NCBI GenBank assembly: GCA_937901455.1
Contig: CALDIA010000087.1
Coordinates: 1 to 58,335, forward strand
DNA: 58,335 nt
Direction: 5' to 3'
Source: an uncultured Bacteroidales bacterium
GTDB lineage: Bacteria > Bacteroidota > Bacteroidia > Bacteroidales > WCHB1-69
A program made the position numbers and the translations under genes. Below, piece after piece: positions 26,710 through 35,675 of the stretch. The notes under the pieces were generated by a model. It was given only the letters and a program-made list of their open reading frames with translations. It had not been told where the DNA came from and searched no databases. Positions within the stretch are counted from its first letter, which is position 1; each line of letters opens with the position of its first letter.

Positions 26710-28164
26710 ATGCAGTTCAATCCTGAAAAATGTAGAATCCCTGATGAAATTGGGAAACCCTTTATCGATGAAGAAGAGATATGGGATTATATAAACAAAA
26801 CCCAAAGTACCCCGGAGCGGGTTAGGGATATTATTCAGAAATCGCTGGATAAAAACCGCCTAACACTGGAGGAGACCGCCGTGTTGGTGAACACCACCGA
26901 TTCTACCCTGGTTGAGGAGATCAAAGAGGGAGCCCGCGAACTTAAACGCCGCATCTATGGCAATCGTATTGTCTTGTTTGCCCCGCTGTATGTGGGCAAC
27001 TATTGTATTAATAATTGCAAATATTGCGGATTCCGATCCTCCAACAAGGAACAAGTGCGCACCACGCTGACCGATGAGGAACTGGTGCACAATGTGGAGG
27101 CGCTGGAAGAAGACGGCCAAAAGCGACTGATACTCGTCTATGGCGAATCCCCGAAATACTCGCCTGAATATATTGCCCATACCGTGAAGTTGACCTATGC
27201 CACCAAGAAAAACAATGGTTCTATTCGCCGTGTCAACATCAACGCCGCACCTTTGGATGTGGAGGGATTCCGCACGGTTAAGGAGGCAGGCATCGGCACG
27301 TACCAGATCTTTCAGGAGACCTATCACCGCGGGGCTTACGCTAAGTTTCATCCCGCCAACACCCGCAAGGGAGACTACGACTGGCGCCTTACCTCCATGG
27401 ACCGCGCCCAGCAAGGCGGTATCGACGACAACGGACTCGGCATCCTCTTTGGCCTCTATGACTGGCGCTTCGAGGTGCTGGCCATGATCCGCCACACCAA
27501 CCACCTTGAAGCCTGCTTCAATGTAGGACCCCACACCATCTCCTTTCCACGTATCAAAGATGCTTCGGGACTCGACATTGATCAGGAATATATGGTGGAT
27601 GACGACACCTTCGAGAAGATTATAGCCATCTTCAGATTGGCAGTTCCCTACACCGGGATGATCCTCACCGCACGCGAAACCGCCGAATTCCGCGCCAAGG
27701 CCATCCAATATGGCATATCCCAAATAGACGGCGGCACCAACCTGCAGATCGGTGACTACAAATACCATCATGAGGAGACGGAAAAGAACAGTGATAAAGT
27801 GGAAGACCAAAACCTGCACCGCGAGCAATTCAAAATTGGTGATGACCGCACGCTGGGCGAAATCATTGATGAACTCCTTGAGGACAACTATATTCCCAGT
27901 TTCTGCACCGCCTGTTACCGATTGGGCCGTACAGGTGAACATTTTATGGAGTTTAGTGTGCCCGGTTTCATCAAACGCTATTGCACCCCCAACGCTATCC
28001 TGACCTTGAGCGAATACTTAGTGGACTATGCGACCCCGGAAGTGGCTGCCAAAGGATGGAAGGTTATAGAAAACAATCTCGAGAATGTGGACGACAAGTT
28101 CCGCGAGGAACTGCTTAAACGCATTGCGCGTGTGAAAGCCGGTGAACGAGACCTTTATTTCTAA
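26710..28164 (+). CDS. hydG: [FeFe]-hydrogenase H-cluster radical SAM maturase HydG
   Basis: A 484-residue tyrosine lyase that makes the CO and cyanide ligands of the H-cluster. The radical SAM cluster motif CX3CX2C is C99-C103-C106 (CINNCKYC). The C-terminal auxiliary cluster motif CX2CX22C is C399, C402 and C425, which is diagnostic for HydG and separates it from ThiH. The length is normal. The TM1266-type regulator precedes it. hydE, hydF and the hydrogenase itself are not in the window. It indicates an H2-metabolising anaerobe. Confidence 0.95.
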   Translation: MQFNPEKCRIPDEIGKPFIDEEEIWDYINKTQSTPERVRDIIQKSLDKNRLTLEETAVLVNTTDSTLVEEIKEGARELKRRIYGNRIVLFAPLYVGNYCINNCKYCGFRSSNKEQVRTTLTDEELVHNVEALEEDGQKRLILVYGESPKYSPEYIAHTVKLTYATKKNNGSIRRVNINAAPLDVEGFRTVKEAGIGTYQIFQETYHRGAYAKFHPANTRKGDYDWRLTSMDRAQQGGIDDNGLGILFGLYDWRFEVLAMIRHTNHLEACFNVGPHTISFPRIKDASGLDIDQEYMVDDDTFEKIIAIFRLAVPYTGMILTARETAEFRAKAIQYGISQIDGGTNLQIGDYKYHHEETEKNSDKVEDQNLHREQFKIGDDRTLGEIIDELLEDNYIPSFCTACYRLGRTGEHFMEFSVPGFIKRYCTPNAILTLSEYLVDYATPEVAAKGWKVIENNLENVDDKFREELLKRIARVKAGERDLYF

Positions 28165-28247
28165 CAATTTTATTTTTAATTTGTTATAAAAATCGTGGCA
28201 GTTTGTAACAAAATTATTTGGTTGTCGTATAAATGAAAGTTTTTTTA

Positions 28248-28255
28248 TAATTTTG
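28248..28255 (+). promoter_or_regulatory. -7 box upstream of mreB
   Basis: TAATTTTG matches TAnnTTTG, 20 bases before the mreB ATG. Confidence 0.6.
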
Positions 28256-28275
28256 CAGTCTTAATATTTGTATTA

Positions 28276-29298
28276 ATGGGTCTGTTTTCATTTTTCACTA
28301 AAGAAATCGCTATCGATTTGGGCACAGCCAACACGGTTATCTTGCATAACAACCAAGTGGTGGTAGATGAGCCCTCTATCATAGCTATCGACACGAAGAC
28401 CAATTCGGTGAAAGCGGTCGGGAAGAAAGCCATGTACATGGAAGGCCGCTGCCCCAAAGGTATCATCACCATTCGTCCCCTTCGTGACGGTGTCATAGCC
28501 GATTTCCAAGCCACGGAGATGATGCTTCGTGAGTTCATAAAGATGACAGGGACAAAAGGTTATCTGTTTCCTCCATCCTTGAAGATGGTTATCTGTATTC
28601 CTTCCGGTATTACTGAGGTAGAGGAACGCGCTGTTCGCGATTCTGCCGAGCAGGCAGGCGCCAAGGAGGTCCGTATGATTCACGAACCTATGGCTGCAGC
28701 TATCGGTATTGGCTTGGATGTGCTGGATGCCAACGGTAATATGATTATTGATATTGGCGGTGGTACCAGCGAGATTGCCGTCATCGCCTTGGGTGGTATT
28801 ACCACGAGTACCTCTGTGAAGGTGGCTGGTGACAAGTTCAACAACGATATTATCGCCTATATGCGTCGTAACCACAATATCGAAATCGGCTTGGCCACAG
28901 CTGAGCAAATCAAGATTAATGTGGGTGCTGCCATGGACACGCTTGACAATCCCCCACCAGACTATGAGGTGACAGGCCGAAGCCTCGCCAAAGGAGTACC
29001 TATCTCCGTGACAGTCAACTACCGCGAGATCGCCCAAGCCCTGGATGTCTCCATCGGCATGATCGAAACCGCCGTAAGCTCCGCATTGGAGCAAACCCCG
29101 CCTGAGTTGTCATCCGATATCTACAAAACCGGTATCTACATGGCTGGCGGTGGCTCCCTGCTGAGAGGCCTTGACAAGCGACTCGCCGACAAAACAGGCC
29201 TGAAAGTGCATGTGGCCGACGACCCATTGCTCGCCGTGGCCCGCGGTACTGCTATCGCACTTAAGAACTTCGACAAGTTCCCATTCCTTATGAAGTAA
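28276..29298 (+). CDS. mreB: Rod shape-determining protein MreB
   Basis: A 340-residue actin homologue that organises cell-wall synthesis at the inner membrane. The phosphate-1 motif IDLGTANTVI, the GGTSEIAVIALGG segment and MAGGGSLLRGLD (adenosine motif) are all visible. An amphipathic N-terminus (MGLFSFFTKE) is typical. mreC, mreD, pbp2 and rodA, often adjacent in Bacteroidetes, are absent here; the gene is monocistronic with its own -7 box and a strong terminator. Confidence 0.95.
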   Translation: MGLFSFFTKEIAIDLGTANTVILHNNQVVVDEPSIIAIDTKTNSVKAVGKKAMYMEGRCPKGIITIRPLRDGVIADFQATEMMLREFIKMTGTKGYLFPPSLKMVICIPSGITEVEERAVRDSAEQAGAKEVRMIHEPMAAAIGIGLDVLDANGNMIIDIGGGTSEIAVIALGGITTSTSVKVAGDKFNNDIIAYMRRNHNIEIGLATAEQIKINVGAAMDTLDNPPPDYEVTGRSLAKGVPISVTVNYREIAQALDVSIGMIETAVSSALEQTPPELSSDIYKTGIYMAGGGSLLRGLDKRLADKTGLKVHVADDPLLAVARGTAIALKNFDKFPFLMK

Positions 29299-29315
29299 TG
29301 CTTTTTCCAATATCT

Positions 29316-29343
29316 AAGCCGGTATGTAATGCCGGCTTTTTTT
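29316..29343 (+). terminator. Intrinsic terminator after mreB
   Basis: AAGCCGG at 29316-29322 pairs with CCGGCTT at 29332-29338, followed by a T-run to 29343. Confidence 0.85.
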
Positions 29344-29389
29344 ATGCGATATTTTTTTCATTTTGATGGAATGATTAATAGAAAAATTG

Positions 29390-29397
29390 TATTTTTG
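29390..29397 (+). promoter_or_regulatory. -7 box upstream of the universal stress protein
   Basis: TATTTTTG matches TAnnTTTG. It gives a leader of roughly 70 bases to the start codon at 29472. A TTTG lies at 29362-29365. Confidence 0.55.
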
Positions 29398-29471
29398 TCA
29401 TGATTTTTAAATCAGTCTTTCTTATTCTCGAAAAATAAATAATTAAGTATCAATATTAAAAAATTAACACT

Positions 29472-30311
29472 ATGAAAAATATTCTTGTCGGTATCGACTT
29501 TTCTAACAGTTCAATGACCGCTATGCGCCATGCTGTGGCTTTGGCACTCAAGTCTGACTCTACTCTGCATTTAGTATGGGTTAAGACCCCAGGAGCCATG
29601 AAAAATATTGAGGAAAATGAACATTATTTGGGCGATATTCAGCAAAAGTTGAACGAGTGGGTGGAATTGTGTAAAAAAGAATCCCCAAACACCCCTGTTA
29701 ACAGCATTATTTTGGAAGGAAAGGTACACCTTGCCATCACAGAGTATGCCAGCAACCTGCCTGAATCCATTATCGTTATGGGTGCACACGGCACTTCCGG
29801 TTTTGAAGAGGGCTACATCGGAAACAATGCCTACCGACTGATAAACGGAGCCACGGTTCCCGTGCTTATCATGCGTGAGAATATCCAGATTAATCGCGAC
29901 TTGCATAAGATTTTTGTGCCTATTGATACCAGTTTTGAGACATTGCAGAAGATAAAACACGCCATTGATCTTGCCAAGATGTTTGCTGCACAGATTTTCC
30001 TATTCGGTGTTAACTATCCGAACAATGCTGAGGTGCGTCACATTATAAACGTACAGTTGCGTCATGCCGCCGATATGTGCGACGAGGCTAATGTGCGTTA
30101 TGTGGTGGAGGCTATGAATATTAATCATAACGATGTGTGCAACACCATTTTGCAAAGTGCCTCCGATTATGATTCCAACATTATCGTCATTATGCGTGAG
30201 GAGAATGAGACTGACTTCACGGCTTCTCGCAATATGCGTCAAATCTTGAGTACGTGTGCAATGCCGTTGTACATCATACCTAATGTCAACGCCTATTCGG
30301 TGAGCAGATGA
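29472..30311 (+). CDS. Universal stress protein, tandem UspA domains
   Basis: A 279-residue protein with two UspA folds. The first (about 1-140) starts MKNILVGIDFSNSSMTAMRH and ends with the ATP-binding-type loop VMGAHGTSG ... PVLIMRE. The second (about 145-279) starts HKIFVPIDTSFE; its nucleotide loop is degenerate (VIMREENETD). Cytoplasmic; role in stress adaptation is inferred from the family. Its stop codon overlaps the next ATG (ATGA), so it is coupled to the flavin reductase. Confidence 0.88.
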   Translation: MKNILVGIDFSNSSMTAMRHAVALALKSDSTLHLVWVKTPGAMKNIEENEHYLGDIQQKLNEWVELCKKESPNTPVNSIILEGKVHLAITEYASNLPESIIVMGAHGTSGFEEGYIGNNAYRLINGATVPVLIMRENIQINRDLHKIFVPIDTSFETLQKIKHAIDLAKMFAAQIFLFGVNYPNNAEVRHIINVQLRHAADMCDEANVRYVVEAMNINHNDVCNTILQSASDYDSNIIVIMREENETDFTASRNMRQILSTCAMPLYIIPNVNAYSVSR

Positions 30312-30907
30312 TGCCCGAAAGAAAGCGCTTGCTGCAACCCGGCAACATGTTGAACCCCACTCCGGTGGTGATGGTGTCGTGTGGCTCTACTGTGGACGAG
30401 TACAACATTATCACCATTGCGTGGACAGGAACGCTTTGCTCCGATCCGCCCCTTTGCTATATCGCCGTACGTCCGTCGCGGCACTCATACGACATTATCA
30501 AGCGTACAGGCGAGTTCGTCATCAACTTGGTGTCGCATGAACTGGCCCCCATAGCCGACTGGTGTGGCGTACGCTCGGGAAAGCAGTACCATAAGTTCCT
30601 CGAAACGAATCTTACCCCCGTACATGGCAGCAAAGTGGTTGCTCCCATCATCGCCGAGTCGCCAGTCAACATCGAGTGTAGCGTGCGCAATGTCGTGCCC
30701 CTCGGCGCCCACGACCTCTTCATCGGTGAAGTAGTGGCCGTGCAAGCTCACGAGTCACTCTTCAATCCAAAGACCGATGCGCTGGAACTGCAACGTGCCC
30801 AACTGGTAAGCTATTCTCATGGACATTACTACGAACTGGGCAGGATCATTGGAAAATTCGGATTTTCAGTAGAAAAGAAAACAAACAAATGCAAATCAAA
30901 GAAATAA
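30308..30907 (+). CDS. Flavin reductase-like FMN-binding split-barrel protein
   Basis: A 199-residue protein of the flavin reductase-like family: NPTPVVMVSCGS, NIITIAWTGTLCSDPPLCYIAVRPSR and EFVINLVSHELA match the FMN-binding split barrel. Two consecutive ATGs (30308 and 30311) are possible starts; the first overlaps the uspA stop as ATGA. The C-terminus is Lys-rich and overlaps the next gene by 19 bases. Electron acceptor unknown; a flavoredoxin-like role is possible in this anaerobe. Confidence 0.85.
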   Translation: MMPERKRLLQPGNMLNPTPVVMVSCGSTVDEYNIITIAWTGTLCSDPPLCYIAVRPSRHSYDIIKRTGEFVINLVSHELAPIADWCGVRSGKQYHKFLETNLTPVHGSKVVAPIIAESPVNIECSVRNVVPLGAHDLFIGEVVAVQAHESLFNPKTDALELQRAQLVSYSHGHYYELGRIIGKFGFSVEKKTNKCKSKK

Positions 30908-31986
30908 TCACCCATCTGGAACGCAGATTTCCACTTTCTTTACAGGAAGACTTTGACAACTGCGGTGTGCAGTGCGGCGATGTGTGCCAAGAAGCCACCG
31001 GCGTGATGGTGTGCTTTGAGATGTCACTTTCCATTATAGAAGAGGCAGTGAGCCAAGGTGCCAATCTGGTAATCTCCCATCATCCTATGATGCTTAAAAG
31101 AGGTATTCAGAAGATAGTCCCTACTGACAGAGTGGGGGAGATAATATGCAAAGCATTGGAACACAAAGTGGTACTCTATGCTATGCATACTAATATTGAC
31201 AGTGCTGAGGGCGGTGGCAACGACGCCTTTGCCCAAAGGATCGGCCTGCAACATTGCGAGGTGCTGGTTCCCCGCGCGGGGCATCTGCGCAAAGTGGTGG
31301 TCTTTGTGCCTACCTCCGACGCCTCGCGCATGCAAGATGCCCTCTCGGAGATAGGTTGCGGCAACTTGGGTCAGTACGACCGTTGTGCCTATTCTATGAC
31401 GGGTACCGGTACGTTCCGTCCATTAGAGGGCGCAACACCCTTTATCGGACAGCCACTAACCCAAGAAGAAGTGGAAGAAACCCGCATGGAAATGGTTTTT
31501 CCTGCCTCTTTGCAGCGTAAAGTCATCACTACCATCTATCAGCATCATCCCTACGAGGAGCCTGCTTTCGATATTCTTCGTCTGGAAAACGCCTCCCGCA
31601 CCGAAGGCCTTGGGCGTATTGGAATACTCCCCGATCCTATGCCATTGCCCGTCTTTCTCACTTATGTGAAAGACAAAATGCAACTTTCTCATCTTCGTTA
31701 CTATGGAGATGAAGGAAAAATGGTCCGCAAAGTGGCTGTTTGCGGTGGAGGAGGTGCCTCCTTTATCGAAGTCGCCATGGCCGCCGGCGCCGATGCTTAC
31801 GTGACAGGCGATGTGAAATACCATGACTTCTTCAAGGCTTATCCCAACATGTGCGTGGTAGACATTGGCCACTATGAAGGCGAGGTCTTTATAAAAGAAA
31901 TAATTTATAAGGAATTAAAAGAAAAATTTCCTACTTTTGCCGTTTCTATCGCTCAGAGCGAGAAATTGGAAATACACTATTTATAA
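30889..31986 (+). CDS. Nif3-like dinuclear metal-centre protein
   Basis: A 365-residue member of the Nif3/YbgI (GTP cyclohydrolase I type 2-like) family. Metal-binding signatures are visible: VISHHPMML near residue 65, AMHTNIDSAEGG near 101, and GDVKYHDF with VDIGHYEGE near the C-terminus. The central insertion (about 125-230) is the PII-like domain seen in longer family members. Precise function unknown. It overlaps the flavin reductase by 19 bases and precedes a zinc-ribbon coiled-coil gene, a pairing conserved in many bacteria. Confidence 0.9.
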   Translation: MQIKEIITHLERRFPLSLQEDFDNCGVQCGDVCQEATGVMVCFEMSLSIIEEAVSQGANLVISHHPMMLKRGIQKIVPTDRVGEIICKALEHKVVLYAMHTNIDSAEGGGNDAFAQRIGLQHCEVLVPRAGHLRKVVVFVPTSDASRMQDALSEIGCGNLGQYDRCAYSMTGTGTFRPLEGATPFIGQPLTQEEVEETRMEMVFPASLQRKVITTIYQHHPYEEPAFDILRLENASRTEGLGRIGILPDPMPLPVFLTYVKDKMQLSHLRYYGDEGKMVRKVAVCGGGGASFIEVAMAAGADAYVTGDVKYHDFFKAYPNMCVVDIGHYEGEVFIKEIIYKELKEKFPTFAVSIAQSEKLEIHYL

Positions 31987-32014
31987 TACGTAGAATCAAA
32001 TAATTATCAATATT

Positions 32015-32944
32015 ATGGCTAAGAAAAAAACTACCGAAAAAGAGGAAGAAAAAGTGCAGGCCGTCACCACAGAGGCGCCCGTGAAAGAGGTGCGACAGAT
32101 TGCTGACGAGGAGGTGACCGTTGAAAAAACGGCTGACGGCGTGATTGAGGTCAAGAAGTTGGACACAGTCCAGAACAGCGCTGAAGAGCTTTCCATTGAA
32201 CAAAAACTTCTCTCTTTGTATAATCTGCAACAAATTTGTTCAAAGATTGATGAAATCCGCATGATTCGCGGTGAACTGCCCGAAGAGATACGCGACAATG
32301 AAGACGAATGCGAAGGCAAGAAGACCCGTATTGCGAATCTGCAAGAGGAAATCAAGAATCTCAAGAGCAATATTGCGGGCGAAAATGCCAAGAAAGCAGA
32401 TGCAGCAGCTTCCATCAAGAGATATGAAGAACAACAGAACAATGTGCGCAACAACCGTGAATATGAATCTTTAAGTAAAGAGATCGAATTTCAGAATCTG
32501 GAGATTCAAGTAGCTGACAAGCACATTGCCAAGTTTGAGGCGGAGATAGCCGAGAAAGAGACAAAGATTTCCGATACCCAAACCCGTCTTGAGGAGTTGG
32601 AAGAGGTGCTCAAGCAGAAGAAAGCCGAGTTGGAAGTGATTGTGGCTGATACAGAGAAGGAGGAGAAAGAGTTGATAGCCAAGGCTGAAGAACACAAAGA
32701 GAAAGTGGATGCCCGCTTGCTGACAGCCTTTGAGCGTATCCGCAAAAATGCGCATAATGGTTTGGCCATTGTGAAGATTGAGCGTGACGCTTGTGGCGGT
32801 TGTTTTAGTAAAATACCACCCCAACGCCAGCTGGACATTGCGCTGCATAAAAAGATCATTGTTTGCGAGGCATGCGGTCGTATCTTCATAGACGACAAGT
32901 TGGTGAAGAGTCAATATGAGCCTGAAATTATCACTGGCGCATAG
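32015..32944 (+). CDS. Coiled-coil protein with C4 zinc ribbon
   Basis: A 309-residue protein. A Lys/Glu-rich, low-complexity N-terminus (about 1-55) is followed by a long coiled coil (about 60-245) rich in Glu, Lys and Ala. The C-terminal C4 zinc ribbon has C260 and C263 (CGGC) and C284 and C287 (CEAC). Such proteins (zf-RING_7 type) sit next to nif3 in many genomes; function is not known, possibly nucleic-acid related. A strong terminator follows, shared with the convergent TPM gene. Confidence 0.85.
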   Translation: MAKKKTTEKEEEKVQAVTTEAPVKEVRQIADEEVTVEKTADGVIEVKKLDTVQNSAEELSIEQKLLSLYNLQQICSKIDEIRMIRGELPEEIRDNEDECEGKKTRIANLQEEIKNLKSNIAGENAKKADAAASIKRYEEQQNNVRNNREYESLSKEIEFQNLEIQVADKHIAKFEAEIAEKETKISDTQTRLEELEEVLKQKKAELEVIVADTEKEEKELIAKAEEHKEKVDARLLTAFERIRKNAHNGLAIVKIERDACGGCFSKIPPQRQLDIALHKKIIVCEACGRIFIDDKLVKSQYEPEIITGA

Positions 32945-32967
32945 TGTTAGTGATTAAGAGATAATGT

Positions 32968-32998
32968 AAAAAGGCATCCGTGAAAGGATGCCTTTTTT
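32968..32998. terminator. Bidirectional terminator between convergent genes
   Basis: AAAAAGGCATCC (32968-32979) and GGATGCCTTTTTT (32986-32998) form a perfect stem with a 6-base loop and A/T runs on both sides. It can serve the zinc-ribbon gene and the convergent TPM gene. Confidence 0.9.
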
Positions 32999-33024
32999 GT
33001 GGCTGACGTTGAGGGATAAAAGTC

Positions 33025-33825
33025 TTAGAATCGGCCACCGGCACCACCGCCGCCGAAGCCGCCACCCCCACCGAAGCCACCGAAGCCGCCAAAGCCGCCA
33101 AAATCCCCAAAGCTTCCCCCGCTGCTGGATCCGCTGCCCTTGCCCCAAACGGGACCGATGAAAGGCCCGCCGTAGCCATCGGAATGGTGGCTGTTGCCGT
33201 GTTCATTGTTGTTGAAATATTTCAGGGAGATATAGATGAAGAGCACTATCAGAATGGCGAAGCCAATTACGAAGATGATTTCTTCCAAGGTGACGGTATC
33301 TTCCATGAGTCGCTCGGCAGAAATTTCACCAGCGGCGACGGGCAGGAGATAGGTCAGTGCCGAGTCAATAGCCGCTGTGTAATGCTGTTGCGATAACTCA
33401 GGAATCATCTTTAGGTCTATGAGTCTTTTGGCGAAGATGTCGGTGATGACAGGTTCCAGGTCATAACCCACGGAGATGTACACATCTCCATCATGCGTTG
33501 TGCTGGGTTTTATGAGGATGACCACTCCGTTACGGTAATCTTTGGATCGCACGCCCCAACGTTCGCCAATTTCGTAGGCGAATTCCGCCGCGGTGTAGTT
33601 GCCCAAATCATTGACCAGCACCACGCATATCATATTGGAGGTGGAGTCGTTGAAGGCAACGAGTTGTCGTTCCAGACGGTTCACGTCTGCTGTCGGTAGC
33701 ACTCCCGTGAAGTCATTGACTAATCGGGGAGGATCGGGCACAGGCGGAATCGCGTCTGCGCTTGGGCGCGCAACGAGCGTGATGGTGAAACACCAAAGCA
33801 ACCAAAGAATTGTAAGGCGGCGCAT
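33025..33825 (-). CDS. TPM-domain membrane protein with Gly/Phe-rich tail
   Basis: A 266-residue protein. The N-terminal signal peptide (about 1-25) is followed by a TPM domain (about 35-180) with LVNDFTGVLP and VVILIKPS plus DVYISVGYDLEP, placed in the periplasm. One transmembrane helix (about 190-210) leads into a low-complexity tail of GGF-type repeats encoded by GC-rich tandem DNA. TPM proteins occur beside lemA, as here (13 bases apart). Proposed functions include membrane-protein turnover, but its role is uncertain. Confidence 0.88.
   Translation of the reverse strand: MRRLTILWLLWCFTITLVARPSADAIPPVPDPPRLVNDFTGVLPTADVNRLERQLVAFNDSTSNMICVVLVNDLGNYTAAEFAYEIGERWGVRSKDYRNGVVILIKPSTTHDGDVYISVGYDLEPVITDIFAKRLIDLKMIPELSQQHYTAAIDSALTYLLPVAAGEISAERLMEDTVTLEEIIFVIGFAILIVLFIYISLKYFNNNEHGNSHHSDGYGGPFIGPVWGKGSGSSSGGSFGDFGGFGGFGGFGGGGGFGGGGAGGRF
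33026..33120. repeat. GC-rich tandem repeat encoding the Gly/Phe tail
   Basis: Repeated 'ccgaagccgcca'-like units encode the GGF and GGG runs at the end of the TPM protein. Such tracts vary in length by slippage. Confidence 0.6.
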
Positions 33826-33838
33826 CTCTTACGACCAA

Positions 33839-34435
33839 TTAGAAGTCAAATTCCACTTTGGGAGAGTTCTCAGCACCAGAAGAAGCCTTGAAATAGCCTT
33901 TACTCTTGAAGTTACAAATGCCTGCAATAATGTTGTTTGGAAATTGGCGGATGTAAGAGTTGAATTGCTGCACCGTTTCGTTGTATTTGTTGCGTTCAGT
34001 GGCAATGCGGTTCTCAATGCCCTCCAACTGAGCTTGCAAGTCTCTGAAACCCTGTGTGGCCGTCAGTTCAGGGTATCTCTCTACAGAAACCAACAAGCGG
34101 CTGATGGCTGATCCGAGTTCGTCTTGTACAGCCTGGAACTTAGCGATGTTCTCCTCAGACAGGTCGTCGGTGTTCACGTTGACCGCTGTGGCCTTGGCAC
34201 GTGCATTGATGACCGCCTCCAAGGTGCTTTTCTCAAAGTTGGCAGCACCCTGCACAGTGGCTACCAAGTTGGGGATAAGGTCCATACGGCGCTGATACAC
34301 GTTTTCTACATTCGACCACGCCTGATTGCAAGTCTCCTCTTTCGACACCATGTTGTTGTATGGGCGGATGGTGAAAGGAAGCAATACGATGGCAATGACA
34401 GCCAGAATCAATAAGATTTTGATGGTTTTTTTCAT
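33839..34435 (-). CDS. lemA: LemA family protein
   Basis: A 198-residue protein starting at the ATG at 34435 (MKKTIKILLILA); upstream in-frame starts would lie inside waaA. One N-terminal transmembrane helix is followed by a helical domain with EETCNQAWSNVENVYQRR, DLIPNLVATVQGAANFEKSTLE and VSVERYPEL, the LemA hallmarks. The ATG overlaps the waaA stop codon as ATGA. LemA usually pairs with a TPM protein, as here. Function unknown; likely envelope. Confidence 0.93.
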   Translation of the reverse strand: MKKTIKILLILAVIAIVLLPFTIRPYNNMVSKEETCNQAWSNVENVYQRRMDLIPNLVATVQGAANFEKSTLEAVINARAKATAVNVNTDDLSEENIAKFQAVQDELGSAISRLLVSVERYPELTATQGFRDLQAQLEGIENRIATERNKYNETVQQFNSYIRQFPNNIIAGICNFKSKGYFKASSGAENSPKVEFDF

Positions 34436-35664
34436 AAGATATTTTTTTGAATTGTTTGTAAAATGCTTACACATGATCCAATGTTTTCTTGTACGAAAGC
34501 CTGGCAAATACGGCAGGTCTCTTGATAGGCATCGGGTTTTTCATCAAAGTAGTGAATCTTCTGCAACAGTTCGTCGGCATTTGAAATGGAGAACGCCCCA
34601 TGGCGGTTTACCAGCGCCACCGCCTCATTGAATTTCTGATACTCAGGGCCGAAAAAAACAGGAGTGCCGTAAACGGCAGCCTCCAAGGTGTTGTGAAGTC
34701 CGGTCTTGAAACCCCCGCCCACATAGCATATCCGCCCATAGCGGTACAGCTTCTTTAGGAGACCGATAGTGTCGATTATCAAGACTCTGCTGTTTGAAAG
34801 TTCTTGTTCATCGCCTTTCGACAAGCAGGTGCATGGGAAAGATGCAAATGCCTTTAAAAGGTCGGCACTCCGCGAGATTTCGTGCGGGGCGACCACCATT
34901 TTGTATTGAGGAAGAGCCTCCAGAACTTGTGCGAGCACCTGCTCGTCGGGAGCCCAAGTGCTGCCAGCCACTATGATTGGTGCCCCTTGCTGGAACGATT
35001 CCATAAAGGGTATCGTATCAGACTGCTTGGCGATATCATAGACACGGTCGAAGCGGGTGTCACCGCAAATCTCAACCTGTGTGATGCCAATACTTTCCAA
35101 TAGCGCCTTGGATTCTGCATTCTGCACAAAGAAAAAGGAGGCTTTTTGCAATTGCAGTCCAAACCATCGGCCTGTTTTTTTGAAAAAATATTGACTGGGG
35201 CGGAAGATGGCACTGATGTAGTAAAAGGGAATGCCCTGGCGGTTTAGTTCAAACATATAGTTGAACCAAAACTCATATTTAACAAAGATGGCAATCTGAG
35301 GCCGCACCGCATTCATGAATTGTTTCACCTTTCGTGGGAGGTCGATGGGCAAGTAGAAGATATAGTCGGGCAGCGGGTCGCTTTTGCTGACCTCATAGCC
35401 TGATGGCGAGAAGAAGGTGAGCAACACTTGGGTATGCGGCGACACGCATTTGATTTGCTCGATGACCGGTTTGGCCTGTTCATACTCACCCAGAGAAGCG
35501 CAGTGCACCCATACCGGGCGTTGGGTGCCGTCAAAGGTGTTGCCAAGTTGTTCAAAAAGCCCCTTTCTCCCGCGCATCCACAACTTGGCCTTGCTGTTGA
35601 AAAGCGAGGCCACGGCAATGCCGCAACGGTAGAAGAAAATGCCGATGGTATATAGTAGCCGCAT
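34432..35664 (-). CDS. waaA: 3-deoxy-D-manno-octulosonic acid transferase
   Basis: A 410-residue GT-B glycosyltransferase that adds Kdo to lipid A precursor at the inner membrane. The N-terminal membrane segment, WVHCASLGEYEQ with the catalytic Glu at residue 60, and PIFRPSQYFF-like acceptor-side loop (SAIFRPSQYFFKKTGRW) are typical. C-terminal VAGSTWAPDEQ, VVAPHE and VGGGFKTGLHNTLEAAVYG are the donor-binding motifs. It lies 11 bases after the outer-membrane gene and overlaps lemA by 4 bases. Confidence 0.95.
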   Translation of the reverse strand: MRLLYTIGIFFYRCGIAVASLFNSKAKLWMRGRKGLFEQLGNTFDGTQRPVWVHCASLGEYEQAKPVIEQIKCVSPHTQVLLTFFSPSGYEVSKSDPLPDYIFYLPIDLPRKVKQFMNAVRPQIAIFVKYEFWFNYMFELNRQGIPFYYISAIFRPSQYFFKKTGRWFGLQLQKASFFFVQNAESKALLESIGITQVEICGDTRFDRVYDIAKQSDTIPFMESFQQGAPIIVAGSTWAPDEQVLAQVLEALPQYKMVVAPHEISRSADLLKAFASFPCTCLSKGDEQELSNSRVLIIDTIGLLKKLYRYGRICYVGGGFKTGLHNTLEAAVYGTPVFFGPEYQKFNEAVALVNRHGAFSISNADELLQKIHYFDEKPDAYQETCRICQAFVQENIGSCVSILQTIQKNIL

Positions 35665-35675
35665 GAATGTTCAAG

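Noticed and set aside
26860..27942. 360-residue ORF antisense to hydG
   Set aside because: Shadow of a gene with diagnostic radical SAM motifs.
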